From Lysinibacillus_B sp050613145 (GTDB lineage Bacteria > Bacillota > Bacilli > Bacillales_A > Planococcaceae), in NCBI RefSeq assembly GCF_050613145.1, contig NZ_CP192507.1, positions 3,038,001-3,102,000 of the forward strand: 64,000 nt of DNA, in the 5' to 3' direction. The position numbers and the translations under genes were made by a program. Every line of letters begins with the position of its first letter. The stretch's first letter is position 1. Shown in pieces: positions 16,751-25,880 of this stretch. The notes below the pieces were generated by a model. The model saw nothing but the letters and a program-made list of their open reading frames with translations, had not been told where the DNA came from and did no database searches.

Positions 16751-17677
16751 TTAATCCGATAATCTTTCCGCTATTTTTATTACTGCATGATGGACATTTA
16801 CGTTAAACTCCAACCCCGGATTTTTTATTTCTTCACCATCTGCGTGACACGGTAACATACGATCACCTTGAAATCGAAACGTTTGTCCGCTCATCTGTAC
16901 AACCTCTGAAAAACGCGTATGTACGCCCAAAAATACAGTCATGAATATCGCTATAAACTTTAGCCTAGATAATTTATGTACAATTGTTAACTCTAATTTG
17001 CCATCTGTCGCAATGGAATCAGGTGAAATTTTCATTCCCCCACCAAAATAAGGTTGATTACTCACAGTCGCAAACCATACTTGATCATAGTGCAACGTCT
17101 GCCCCCCATGCTGTACTGTTAACGAAAACGGCTTAAACATGAACAGTCCTAACACGACATAATACACATAGCTCAGTTTACCCATCCCTATTTTATTCAA
17201 CCATTTCTTTATATTTGACTCATTTGCTTTTATACCGACAAATGCATCAAAACCTATCCCGCAGTTGTTCACAAAAAAATGTTCATTCGGACACTGTATG
17301 TGACCAATATCAATTTTTCTCACGTTTGGCTTGTGCAAAAACGATGCAATCTCCTGTACATTGCGAAATGCGAAAAAGCCACGTGCAAAGTCATTCCCCG
17401 AACCTGCACGTATATTCCCAAGTATAATATAGTTACAATTTACACAACCATTTACTACTTCGTGCACTGTCCCATCTCCACCAATGACAATCAATAATAC
17501 TTGTTGTTTATCATTTATCGCACGTTCAGCTAACTCACAAGCGAGCACAAATGCATGTTTTGGATAATGTGAGATATATGCTTCATACGGTACCGTTAGC
17601 TTACGTTCGATATTTTTCCATATGCGACGCCCTTTACCGTTGCCAGCAAATTCATTAATGATAAACGCTAGCTTCAC
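16751..17677 (-). CDS. ytlR: Diacylglycerol/sphingosine kinase-like lipid kinase YtlR
   Basis: 308-aa member of the DAGK catalytic family (DgkB, YegS, BmrU relatives) that phosphorylates lipid hydroxyls with ATP. Motifs are INEFAGNGKGRRIW at the N terminus, VIGGDGTVHEVVNG (the GGDGT nucleotide site) and GSGNDFARG. The C-terminal half is the beta-sandwich lipid site. The frame is open to TTG 17704, but GTG 17677 overlaps the ytlQ stop as GTGA and begins directly at VKLAFIINEF, so I chose it. The true lipid substrate is unknown. Coupled to ytlQ. Confidence 0.85.
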   Translation of the reverse strand: MKLAFIINEFAGNGKGRRIWKNIERKLTVPYEAYISHYPKHAFVLACELAERAINDKQQVLLIVIGGDGTVHEVVNGCVNCNYIILGNIRAGSGNDFARGFFAFRNVQEIASFLHKPNVRKIDIGHIQCPNEHFFVNNCGIGFDAFVGIKANESNIKKWLNKIGMGKLSYVYYVVLGLFMFKPFSLTVQHGGQTLHYDQVWFATVSNQPYFGGGMKISPDSIATDGKLELTIVHKLSRLKFIAIFMTVFLGVHTRFSEVVQMSGQTFRFQGDRMLPCHADGEEIKNPGLEFNVNVHHAVIKIAERLSD

Positions 17678-18672
17678 TGCTCTTTTGATGCCTCTACATG
17701 CCAAATATCACGATGGAAGGAGGTTGTCTCAGCAGATTTTAAAATGGCTTGTGCTGCACGGATTTGCATATGCTTCATTGGAGAAACAGATCGTTTTAAC
17801 TGCTCCATCCATTGTGGGAACTTCCGTTTATCAATAAACTGTAACCCGTACACCGTACTCGGATAATCAATATAACCATTGCGTGATAAAATGACTTTTC
17901 GAATAGGGATTTCAATTCCTTCTTCTTGGAATAATCGCGTTACGATTGTCTCGGTCCGATTTAAATCAATGATTGGGCTAAGCGTTTTTTTATCAAGCTT
18001 CCCTACTTTTTTCGTCCAGAAACGCTCCCCACCACCTATGTAAACTGCTTGATTCTCCTCCTCCAACACTTTGACGATATAACACTCTGTTGGTGTCAGA
18101 ATAATAATTTCCAGTTCAATGGGAGCTTTCTTTAAACGTAAAATCGGACGGTAAAAAATTAAATAGCTGTCCGGTAACGTTTGCAATAATGAACGAAGCA
18201 ACGTATCACGCATAAATTTCGGGTCTACATATGATTTTTCACGTAATGTCGAGCTAGCCCACTTCATTTGGAAATGAAAAAATTGATCCATAAACATATG
18301 CTTTAATTCAGCAACTGTTTGAGGGTTATATACAATATTCGGTTCAAAATGAAGCGTTGTTTCTTCCTCTGGAATATAGTCTTCATCCAGCTCCGTTGAA
18401 ACATCTACTGATTCAACATCCTCATTTTTCTCGTCTTCTTTTGCACGATTTGGTAGTAATTTTTTTAAAAAAGAGAAACGTGATTTTTCTATTGGAACTT
18501 CTTCAGCTTCGACCTCTATATGTTCCCATTGCCCAATGTCTCCACCTGTCTGCCATTGATATTTTACGCGCTCCCACTGCCCTTTTTTCAATCGAATAAA
18601 TTGTGTTGGGTAACGAGCTAAATCGATTTGATAGCGTGAAATATAATCTTGTAGCTTCACTAATTGAGCCAT
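17674..18672 (-). CDS. ytlQ: Conserved hypothetical protein YtlQ
   Basis: 332-aa cytoplasmic protein without membrane segments. The N-terminal ~65 residues are basic and tryptophan-rich (KKGQWERVKYQWQ), residues ~70-120 are acidic and probably disordered, and the C-terminal ~200 residues are folded, with KVGKLDKKTLSPIIDLNRTE and IPIRKVILSRNGYIDYPS. The pattern of the C-terminal part faintly resembles NERD-type nuclease-related domains, but I cannot confirm catalytic residues. ATG 18672 has GGGGAG five bases upstream; the ORF extends to 18687 without better support. Neighbour to ytlR as in B. subtilis. Confidence 0.78.
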   Translation of the reverse strand: MAQLVKLQDYISRYQIDLARYPTQFIRLKKGQWERVKYQWQTGGDIGQWEHIEVEAEEVPIEKSRFSFLKKLLPNRAKEDEKNEDVESVDVSTELDEDYIPEEETTLHFEPNIVYNPQTVAELKHMFMDQFFHFQMKWASSTLREKSYVDPKFMRDTLLRSLLQTLPDSYLIFYRPILRLKKAPIELEIIILTPTECYIVKVLEEENQAVYIGGGERFWTKKVGKLDKKTLSPIIDLNRTETIVTRLFQEEGIEIPIRKVILSRNGYIDYPSTVYGLQFIDKRKFPQWMEQLKRSVSPMKHMQIRAAQAILKSAETTSFHRDIWHVEASKEQ

Positions 18673-18721
18673 ATACACACTCCCCATTTTTTCCTAATTA
18701 TAGCTTTTTATTATTCTACAT

Positions 18722-18757
18722 GAAAAAAGTAGAGGTCGCTATAAGAGCCCCTCTACC
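18722..18757 (-). terminator. Terminator after dat
   Basis: GTAGAGG / CCTCTAC stem, then TTTTTTC on the minus strand. Confidence 0.85.
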
Positions 18758-18767
18758 TTCATACTTA

Positions 18768-19619
18768 TTATGCTTGAATTGGCTGTGGAATTTTTGTATC
18801 AAATTGTGCTTGTAATTTACGTGTCCACTCACCTGGCTTACCGCCACCAATTGCTGTACCGTCGATATCAATAACCGGTGTCACTTCTGAAGTTGTTGAA
18901 GATACAATGACTTCATCCATCGCAAGCAGTTGCTCTTTTGTGAAAGCTTCTTCTTTTACTGGTAGGCCAATCTCTTCAGCACATTTTAAAATAACTTGGC
19001 GTGTAATACCATTTAAAATGAAGTTATCTGCTGGGTGTGTGTAAAGAACGCCATCTTTCACACCATAAATATTAGAAGATGAACCTTCTGTTACTGTTTC
19101 TCCACGGTGTAAAATCGCTTCGTAGCACCCTTTTTCATGCGCTTCCTGCTTTGCAAGTACAGCACCTAAAAGATTTAACGATTTAATATCACAACGTAAC
19201 CAACGAATATCTTCTACAAACGTTGTTTTTACACCGTTTTCAAAGTTTGCCACCGGACGTGGATTTTCTTTGGCATTCCCTGTTAATACTGGCACTACAT
19301 CATCGCCAGGGAAAATATGATTACGCGGGCAAGCACCGCGTGTAATTTGGAAATAAATATGACCTGTATTAATCTCGTTTGCTTCTACTAATTGATGAAG
19401 CAATGTATACAGCTTGTCTTTTGTATAAGGAATTGTAATTTTAATTTTTTCTGCACTAGCGTAGAAACGTTCTACGTGCTCTTCTAATGTAAATAATTGT
19501 CCGTTGTATACTTTGACTACTTCATATACGCCGTCACCAAACTGATAACCGCGATCTTCTTTATCTACTACTACCTCATTGTCCGCTACGATGCGGTCAT
19601 TCCATAAACTGTAACCCAC
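18768..19619 (-). CDS. dat: D-amino acid aminotransferase
   Basis: PLP enzyme that interconverts D-alanine and D-glutamate with their keto acids, feeding peptidoglycan. The 283-aa product is a class IV aminotransferase: N-terminal GYQFGDGVYEVVKVYNG, the PLP lysine within RCDIKSLNLLGAVLAKQEA (Lys about 145), EGSSSNIYGV, and SSTTSEVTPVIDIDG. The start codon is GTG behind AAAGGATG. It is followed by the terminator at 18722 and preceded at 29 bp by the dipeptidase gene, the B. subtilis ytjP-dat arrangement. Confidence 0.95.
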   Translation of the reverse strand: MGYSLWNDRIVADNEVVVDKEDRGYQFGDGVYEVVKVYNGQLFTLEEHVERFYASAEKIKITIPYTKDKLYTLLHQLVEANEINTGHIYFQITRGACPRNHIFPGDDVVPVLTGNAKENPRPVANFENGVKTTFVEDIRWLRCDIKSLNLLGAVLAKQEAHEKGCYEAILHRGETVTEGSSSNIYGVKDGVLYTHPADNFILNGITRQVILKCAEEIGLPVKEEAFTKEQLLAMDEVIVSSTTSEVTPVIDIDGTAIGGGKPGEWTRKLQAQFDTKIPQPIQA

Positions 19620-19647
19620 CTGTACTCATCCTTTTCTCTTCTAAGAT

Positions 19648-21042
19648 TTATTTACTAGCTAATTTAACAATGGCTTCTGCATAAATAGCAGCGGCTTTCA
19701 CTAAATTGTCTACTACAACATATTCATCTGCTTGGTGTGCTACATCCGGTTCTCCTGGATATAGCATGCCGAATGCAACGCCTTTTTTTAATACGCGTGC
19801 ATACGTACCGCCACCGGTCGATAAAACTTTCGAAAAATCATTTGTATGCTTTTGATACACAGAAAGAAGCGTTTGTACAAGGTCATCATCTTCCGATACA
19901 TAATGCGGCTTAGAATTTCCCGCTATATCAAGCGTAAACGGTGTTTCTATCATACGTGCTTGTATATCCGTCATTTTCTCGTCAAACGGATACGTAACAG
20001 AGTAGCGCATACTTACTTCAATTATGCCACCTTGTTCACCAAATGTTACAATACCAGGGTTTAACGTCGTCTCCCCTGACATCTCATCCCGATATTGAAA
20101 TCCAAGTACAGAACCGGTGTGGTCGCCATCAAACACCTCTGTGATGAAGCGAACGAACTCAGCACCTGCCCCTATACGTAGCTCGGATTTTAAAAACTTC
20201 GCAAGTAATACAGCAGCATTGCGACCTTGCTCTGGCTCCATTGCATGCGCAGATTTTCCTTTAATAGTTATTATATAGCGGTCACCTTCTAAATTTAAAG
20301 TACCTTCTGTGCTATTTTGTGATAAAAACTTCTGAAACTTCGCACTAATTTGTTCTGATGCTTGTTTAAGCACTGCAGTAGCTGTGTCAGGTACCATATT
20401 CGTGCGCTTACCAGCCTCAAATGAAAGAAGTACTTCCTCTACATCTGGTGCTAGCTTCTGTGTCAATACGAGATGAGCAATCCCTTTTTCAGCATTAATT
20501 AACGGAAAGTCTGCATCTGGAGCAAACCCGATCGTCGGCATTTCTTCTGTTTCAAAATAACGATGCACACAGCGGAAACCGCTTTCCTCATCCGTACCAA
20601 TAATCATGCGGACACGTTTAGTTAACGTAATACCGGCATCTTTCACCATTTTCATCGCAAGCCATGCTGCCATTGTTGGCCCTTTGTCATCGATTGCCCC
20701 ACGTGCGTACAGCTTTCCATCAACAATTCGTCCTTCAAATGGTGGATATGTCCACATCGAAGGATTCCCTGCTGGCACCACATCGACATGACATAAAATA
20801 CCGAGCAGTTCTTCTCCTTCTCCCATTTCAATATGTCCAGCCATATTGTCAATATTTTTTACGGTCATGCCTTCTTGTTGCCCTTTATTTAACATAAACT
20901 GTAGTGCTTGTAGTGGGCCTGGTCCAAACGGTGCATCTGGTGTTGCTTGTTCTTCATTTAATACACTCTCAATTTGCAACAATTCACGAAGCTCATTTAA
21001 CAACTCGTCTTCTCGTTCCTTCGCTAACTTTAACCAATCCAT
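19648..21042 (-). CDS. pepV: Dipeptidase PepV (M20 family)
   Basis: 464-aa zinc dipeptidase that cleaves a broad range of dipeptides in the cytoplasm. The M20 signature is complete: LLGILCHVDVVPAGNP, GAIDDKGPTMAAW (bridging Asp), MIIGTDEESGFRC (catalytic Glu pair), GFAPDADFPLINAEKG, and C-terminal HQADEYVVVDNL. Length fits PepV (about 465-470 aa). Equivalent to B. subtilis ytjP. ATG lies behind GAGGTG at 6-7 nt. Confidence 0.94.
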   Translation of the reverse strand: MDWLKLAKEREDELLNELRELLQIESVLNEEQATPDAPFGPGPLQALQFMLNKGQQEGMTVKNIDNMAGHIEMGEGEELLGILCHVDVVPAGNPSMWTYPPFEGRIVDGKLYARGAIDDKGPTMAAWLAMKMVKDAGITLTKRVRMIIGTDEESGFRCVHRYFETEEMPTIGFAPDADFPLINAEKGIAHLVLTQKLAPDVEEVLLSFEAGKRTNMVPDTATAVLKQASEQISAKFQKFLSQNSTEGTLNLEGDRYIITIKGKSAHAMEPEQGRNAAVLLAKFLKSELRIGAGAEFVRFITEVFDGDHTGSVLGFQYRDEMSGETTLNPGIVTFGEQGGIIEVSMRYSVTYPFDEKMTDIQARMIETPFTLDIAGNSKPHYVSEDDDLVQTLLSVYQKHTNDFSKVLSTGGGTYARVLKKGVAFGMLYPGEPDVAHQADEYVVVDNLVKAAAIYAEAIVKLASK

Positions 21043-21372
21043 TTATAACACCTCAATTTCTAATATCGCTATTTTACTCTTATTTCTTAAGATTACAACT
21101 TTCATACCCGAAATAAACTAACTTTACATTTTTATTCGGGTAAATCTATTGAAAATTGTGTTGTCAATGTAAATTTTCTAATATTTACACACAATATATA
21201 GAAATTTTATCGATTTTTCGCTATAATAATCTTGTCAGAATATTTGTTCTGATAAAATTTAATATGAAAAGGGGCTGTCTAAGGCAGAAATTTAAAGCCT
21301 TTGTGCACCCAGCACAACTTGTCGTCCGCTAGTCTTTGCCATGAGAATTAAGATGAAGGAGTGGTTCATTAA
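21043..21372 (+). other. Intergenic region and ytzE leader
   Basis: 330 bp between divergent pepV and ytzE. A TATAAT (21222 region) is a possible -10. An inverted repeat TCAGAAtatttgTTCTGA lies at 21236-21253. The 21270-21350 part is locally GC-richer and can form TTGTGC-acccA-GCACAA plus longer-range pairing between AAGGCAG and CTTTGCC; it looks like a structured leader for ytzE, not matched to any RNA family I know. Confidence 0.45.
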
Positions 21373-21597
21373 ATGATGAAACCAACTACTGATAGAATGC
21401 TTAATCGTATTAAAGACGTGTATATGTTTATTCTTGATAAAGGGGAAGTGTCTACACAGGATTTAGTCGAAGAGTTTAACATCACTCCTCGCACCATTCA
21501 AAGAGATTTGAATGTGTTAGCCTTCAACGACTTGGTTATGAGCCCAAGCCGAGGTAAATGGACAACGACGAAGAAAAAAGTAAAGCTAACTTCATAG
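21373..21597 (+). CDS. ytzE: Small DeoR-type HTH regulator YtzE
   Basis: 74-aa protein that is essentially a single winged-helix DNA-binding domain of the DeoR type. The HTH runs from about residue 24 to 50 (STQDLVEEFNITPRTIQRDL); there is no effector domain, which in full DeoR proteins follows after ~60 residues. Position beside pepV and the ytzG/murJ genes is as in B. subtilis. Target genes unknown. ATG 21373 follows AAGGAGTGG at 10-nt spacing. Confidence 0.88.
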   Translation: MMKPTTDRMLNRIKDVYMFILDKGEVSTQDLVEEFNITPRTIQRDLNVLAFNDLVMSPSRGKWTTTKKKVKLTS

Positions 21598-21620
21598 AAC
21601 AAAAAAACAAACCATGCAAT

Positions 21621-21660
21621 AAAAAAGAATGCTCCTTTTCGTCGGGGAGCATTCTTTTTA
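21621..21660. terminator. Bidirectional terminator between ytzE and the GGDEF gene
   Basis: AAAAAAGAATGCTCC / GGAGCATTCTTTTT stem with an ~10-nt loop; the genes converge here. Confidence 0.92.
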
Positions 21661-21672
21661 GCTTAAATTTCT

Positions 21673-23166
21673 TTATTTATCCGCAAATCCACACACTGTA
21701 TAGCAATCTTTTCCTCTATTTTTAGATTGATATAATGCCTTATCTGCACGTGCAAAGAGCATCGTTTCCGTTTCCATTTCCTCTTTTTGTAGTGCTCCAC
21801 CAATACTAATCGAAAGTATCTCCCACGCTCCATCAGTACCAGTCTTCTTCACCCGAAAAGCTTGTAACACATCATTGGCAATCGCTTCTATCCGGTCAAC
21901 TGTTGCATTCGGTAATACAATCGCAAATTCATCGCCGCCAAAGCGAGCTACAGTCCCTTCCTTTTTCACTACGTTCTTTAAAATAGCAGCTGTTTCAGCT
22001 AAAACATGGTCACCTTCAATGTGTCCATATTGATCATTTACTTGTTTAAAATTATCTAAATCGACTAAAAGAAGCCCTACATTATCCTTCCGTTTTCGTC
22101 GTAATAGTTCTTCCATTAGATTTACATAAGAGGCACGATTATTCACACCTGTTAGCGGATCAAATACTGCTAGACGAATCGTTTTCGTTAAAATACCGCT
22201 AATTACAATGAGTAAAATTAATGACGTAATAATAGCAATGACTAAAATCACCCAAAATTGTTGTATATTCCGCTGTAACGAAGCTAGTTCATTCCCATTC
22301 CCGTATTTCATATAAATCACACGTTTCGTCGATGCCCCCCGTACTTGCTCTGCCTGATAGGGGATAAACCTTGATATTTCCCTATAACCGCTTTCTAATT
22401 GATCTGTATATTCTACAGGTTCCATCGTTTTTAGCGCCTTCTCATAAGCCTCTTTAAACCGTTCAGTATGATGCTCAATCTTATAATCTTCTCCATGATT
22501 TGCATCTAAGTAATAACCGCCAGAATTTAAAATACGCACATCTAGTAAGTCATCATACTTATTCACTAAATCTGTTGCTGTTTTAAAAAAGTTAAATTTT
22601 TGAAAAATATTAACATTTGATGCATTCAAACCAAGCTCCAACAAATATTTCTTATCTGGCGTAGCTAAATAACTATACTTCCATAATTCACCTGTAGTCG
22701 TTGAAATATTAATCGCGTCTGAATAATATCCTCCAGATAGTCTTCGCTTATCTAAGCCGGCAGAAAATTTACTACAACAAGCAGAAAAACTTAATCCTAA
22801 ATCTGATGTAAATGTCGTATGTATCACTGTATTTGTTTCATCTAAAATATAAATTTCGTATCCATGCTGTGCTTTTAACGCTTCCAAATCCCACTCAAGC
22901 ACATCAGGATTTTCCTCGTAAAGCTTAGCCATTTTATGAAGTTCTGTTTCTAATTGGTCGGATACAACAGAATCAAAATAATAATGGGCATTATCGACTA
23001 TTCTCATATCACTCAAAATATGATTTTCAATCAGCTCCAAACTTTTTTGTTGTTCTGCTTTTATATCCTTACGCAATAATTCTCGATTTGTAAATGTTAC
23101 TACAGATACTAAAATAATAGAAAAAGCAATTAAACATAAGAGCAATCTCATTTGTAATCTCTTCAT
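21673..23166 (-). CDS. Membrane-bound diguanylate cyclase
   Basis: 497-aa sensor with an N-terminal membrane helix (about residues 8-26), an extracytoplasmic region of ~270 residues with Cache-like character, a second membrane helix (about 300-325), and a C-terminal GGDEF domain from ~335. The active-site motif is canonical (ARFGGDEFAIVL), as is FDPLTGVNNRASY, so it should make cyclic di-GMP from two GTP. The residues before the motif (KKEGTV) do not form an RxxD inhibitory site, so product inhibition by the classic I-site is unlikely. No EAL domain. It interrupts the B. subtilis order ytzE-ytzG, so it is an insertion relative to that genome. Confidence 0.9.
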   Translation of the reverse strand: MKRLQMRLLLCLIAFSIILVSVVTFTNRELLRKDIKAEQQKSLELIENHILSDMRIVDNAHYYFDSVVSDQLETELHKMAKLYEENPDVLEWDLEALKAQHGYEIYILDETNTVIHTTFTSDLGLSFSACCSKFSAGLDKRRLSGGYYSDAINISTTTGELWKYSYLATPDKKYLLELGLNASNVNIFQKFNFFKTATDLVNKYDDLLDVRILNSGGYYLDANHGEDYKIEHHTERFKEAYEKALKTMEPVEYTDQLESGYREISRFIPYQAEQVRGASTKRVIYMKYGNGNELASLQRNIQQFWVILVIAIITSLILLIVISGILTKTIRLAVFDPLTGVNNRASYVNLMEELLRRKRKDNVGLLLVDLDNFKQVNDQYGHIEGDHVLAETAAILKNVVKKEGTVARFGGDEFAIVLPNATVDRIEAIANDVLQAFRVKKTGTDGAWEILSISIGGALQKEEMETETMLFARADKALYQSKNRGKDCYTVCGFADK

Positions 23167-23261
23167 AAAGTTCTATATCCCCATTTATCTATATAACATC
23201 AAAAGTACTTTCTATTTTCCGACATTTTTAATTATACCTTACTTTAGCACTAATATAAAAG

Positions 23262-23297
23262 AAAAAAGATGTTTCTTTACAAAACAGAAACATCTTT
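23262..23297 (-). terminator. Terminator after rsuA-type gene
   Basis: AAAGATGTTTCT / AGAAACATCTTT perfect 12-bp stem, then TTTTTTC on the minus strand. Confidence 0.88.
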
Positions 23298-23302
23298 GTT
23301 AT

Positions 23303-24010
23303 TTATTTCAATAATTCCCCTAGCTCTTCTTCTGTTAATTCCCGATAATCACCAAGTTCAAGCGTTTCATCCAACAAAAGAGCACCCATTGATAATCGTT
23401 TTAAATACGTGACTTTTTTATCAACTGATTCAAACATCCGCTTTACTTGGTGGAATTTCCCTTCTTGAATAGTTAGCTCAATCTCAGAAACCTCATCCGA
23501 TGTTAAAATGACCAGTTCTCCTGGTTTCGTCACGTAACCGTCATCTAGCTCAACGCCTTTGCGGAATGCCTCAATATCCGCCTCCGTAACTACCCCTTCA
23601 ATTGTTGCATAATACGTTTTCGGAACATGCTTTTTCGGGGATAATAAATTATGTGCTAAATTGCCATCATTCGTAATAAGCAATAAGCCTTCTGTATCCT
23701 TATCTAATCTTCCTACAGGAAACGGCTTAAAATGCTGCGCTAACGGATCTAGTAAATCGATCACCGTTTCATCATATCGATCTTCTGTCGCCGAAATCAC
23801 ACCTGGTGGTTTATTCATCATTAAGTAGATAAACTCTGTATAAACAACCCGTTCACCGTAAACCGATACGTCTTGCGTCTCCGGATCTACTTTCATCGCT
23901 GCATCTTTGACAACAGCGCCGTCGATTGTCACTGCTTTTTCTTTTAATAATTGTTTTACTTCTTTTCGCGAACCATAGCCCATGTTCGCAAGTAGTTTAT
24001 CTAAACGCAT
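23303..24010 (-). CDS. ytzG: 16S rRNA pseudouridine synthase (RsuA family)
   Basis: 235-aa pseudouridine synthase with an N-terminal S4 RNA-binding domain (MRLDKLLANMGYGSRKEVKQ) and the RsuA/RluB catalytic domain. The catalytic Asp lies in GRLDKDTEGLLLITNDG; the FHQVKRMF motif near the C terminus is also present. RsuA modifies U516 (E. coli numbering) of 16S rRNA; which base is used here is inference. It follows murJ by 11 bp. Confidence 0.92.
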   Translation of the reverse strand: MRLDKLLANMGYGSRKEVKQLLKEKAVTIDGAVVKDAAMKVDPETQDVSVYGERVVYTEFIYLMMNKPPGVISATEDRYDETVIDLLDPLAQHFKPFPVGRLDKDTEGLLLITNDGNLAHNLLSPKKHVPKTYYATIEGVVTEADIEAFRKGVELDDGYVTKPGELVILTSDEVSEIELTIQEGKFHQVKRMFESVDKKVTYLKRLSMGALLLDETLELGDYRELTEEELGELLK

Positions 24011-24021
24011 GCCGCATCCTC

Positions 24022-25635
24022 CTATTTAAACCCTAATTTATGAGCGATTTTTGTTGCTCTTGCACCAAGTAATTTTTGCGCTAAGCCGATGCGGAAAGAA
24101 ACTAGTCCGTATACGCCCCCTCCTACACTCACACCAACGATACAATACACAACAGCCATTAATTTCGTATGTGGTGATAAGAATGTATTGAGTAGTGCAA
24201 TTGCCAGAACAACCGATGCTGCCATGAGTCCTGTTAAAATAAAAATTAATAAAACGCGCCGACGTACCATAATCGATTGATAGTCTAATGCTTTGTGAAT
24301 CACGTAAATATTAATACTAATTGTGACCCCATACCCGATTGCTGTCGCTAAAATAGCGCCGTCGACTTGTAGCCACTTGATAAGTGGAATATTTAGTACA
24401 AGCTTCGTTAAAACGCCGGACAATAAACTAAAAACAATCCATTTTTGATAGTCAATCCCTTGTAATAAGGAAGCCGTAACAGCAAATAAGGCAAACAAAA
24501 TCGCCACTGGTGCATAATGGGCAAGTACAGTTGCCCCCATCTCGCTTTCCTCATAAAGCACATGATAAATATAAGGCGAGAGTATCATAATTCCCACTAC
24601 TGCAGGTACCGTAACAAATAACAATACTTGATACGTCTTATCCATCGCATGTCGTAAAGCGTTATACTTCCCAAGTGTATAATATTCCGTAATCGTTGGA
24701 ATTAATGCTGCCGAGAAGCCTGTTGCTAGCATTACGGGAATAATAACAATTTTATGTGTTAAAAAGTTTAACATCGTAAAATACGTATCTGTTACTCCAG
24801 CAAGCCCAATCGATGCCATCGTACGGTTAAATGTAATCATATCGACCGCTTGAAATAACGGATTAGACAACCCAACAAATACAATCGGCACCGAGTACTT
24901 CAAAATTTCCTGATATAAATCCGATAACGGTATTTTTTCTGCTGGTGCGATGCCTTGTTGTAGCTTTAAATCAAACTCGGGCTTTAGTTTCTTCCAATAA
25001 TAAGAAAGAACGAACAATCCACCAAACGCCCCGATAAACGCAGCAAATACCGCAAAGTTAATCGCTGTCGTTACATCTCCATCTAGCAAAAAGACAACGA
25101 TAAATGAACCACCTAATAAAATAATAATGCGTGCAATTTGTTCAATAAGTTGTGACACAGATGTCGGTAAATAATGACCATAACCTTGAAAGAAACCACG
25201 TAACAAGCTCATAAATGGTACAACAATTAAGGCAAAGCTCACCCATTTAATAACATCTGCCACTTCTTCAACTGTAAAGATTTGCTCTTCATCGCTAATC
25301 ACGAGATGAGCAACCGGTGTCGACATTGCGTAGAGGAATAAAAATGATATAAAACCACTTAACAGCATTAATTTCGTGCTCGAGCGAAGTAACCTTCTGC
25401 CCGTTTCATAATCACCCATTGCATTGTACTTCGCTACAAACTTGGATACTGCAAGCGGAATCCCTGAAATGGCAATCGATAACATAATACTATACGGAAT
25501 ATAGGCATATTGGTATAGCCCGATATTTTCTTCCCCTACAATCGCATAGAACGGGAAAATATAAATGAGACCAAGCACTTTCGATAAAAATAGGCCGACT
25601 GTTAATATTGCCGTACCTTTCATCAATGAGGACAT
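24022..25635 (-). CDS. murJ: Lipid II flippase MurJ (YtgP)
   Basis: 537-aa integral membrane protein of the MOP/MviN superfamily with about 14 predicted helices, which flips lipid II across the membrane for peptidoglycan synthesis. The N terminus (MSSLMKGTAILTVGLFLSKV, then LGLIYIFPFYAIVG) is the YtgP/SpoVB type. In B. subtilis YtgP is the MurJ functionally redundant with Amj; SpoVB, a paralogue, is linked to cortex formation. The order ytgP-ytzG next to ytfP matches the B. subtilis ytgP locus and favours MurJ. Confidence 0.9.
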   Translation of the reverse strand: MSSLMKGTAILTVGLFLSKVLGLIYIFPFYAIVGEENIGLYQYAYIPYSIMLSIAISGIPLAVSKFVAKYNAMGDYETGRRLLRSSTKLMLLSGFISFLFLYAMSTPVAHLVISDEEQIFTVEEVADVIKWVSFALIVVPFMSLLRGFFQGYGHYLPTSVSQLIEQIARIIILLGGSFIVVFLLDGDVTTAINFAVFAAFIGAFGGLFVLSYYWKKLKPEFDLKLQQGIAPAEKIPLSDLYQEILKYSVPIVFVGLSNPLFQAVDMITFNRTMASIGLAGVTDTYFTMLNFLTHKIVIIPVMLATGFSAALIPTITEYYTLGKYNALRHAMDKTYQVLLFVTVPAVVGIMILSPYIYHVLYEESEMGATVLAHYAPVAILFALFAVTASLLQGIDYQKWIVFSLLSGVLTKLVLNIPLIKWLQVDGAILATAIGYGVTISINIYVIHKALDYQSIMVRRRVLLIFILTGLMAASVVLAIALLNTFLSPHTKLMAVVYCIVGVSVGGGVYGLVSFRIGLAQKLLGARATKIAHKLGFK

Positions 25636-25880
25636 ACAACCCTTCCAATCCTTTTTAAAATAAAAATATGTTCGCTTATGTATTATGTTATTCTAAACAT
25701 TTGTACCTATGATTCGCATGTTAGAAAAACACCATTCACGTCAAAATAGTGCAATAGGATGCCTAAAAAAAAAACAATCTATTTGTTAGTTTACATGGCA
25801 AAACGGATTTACTCAATTCATTTCTCTAATTCGTGTATAATAGTGGGTACGCAAATCGAAAAAGAAAGTGAGTCATTACT

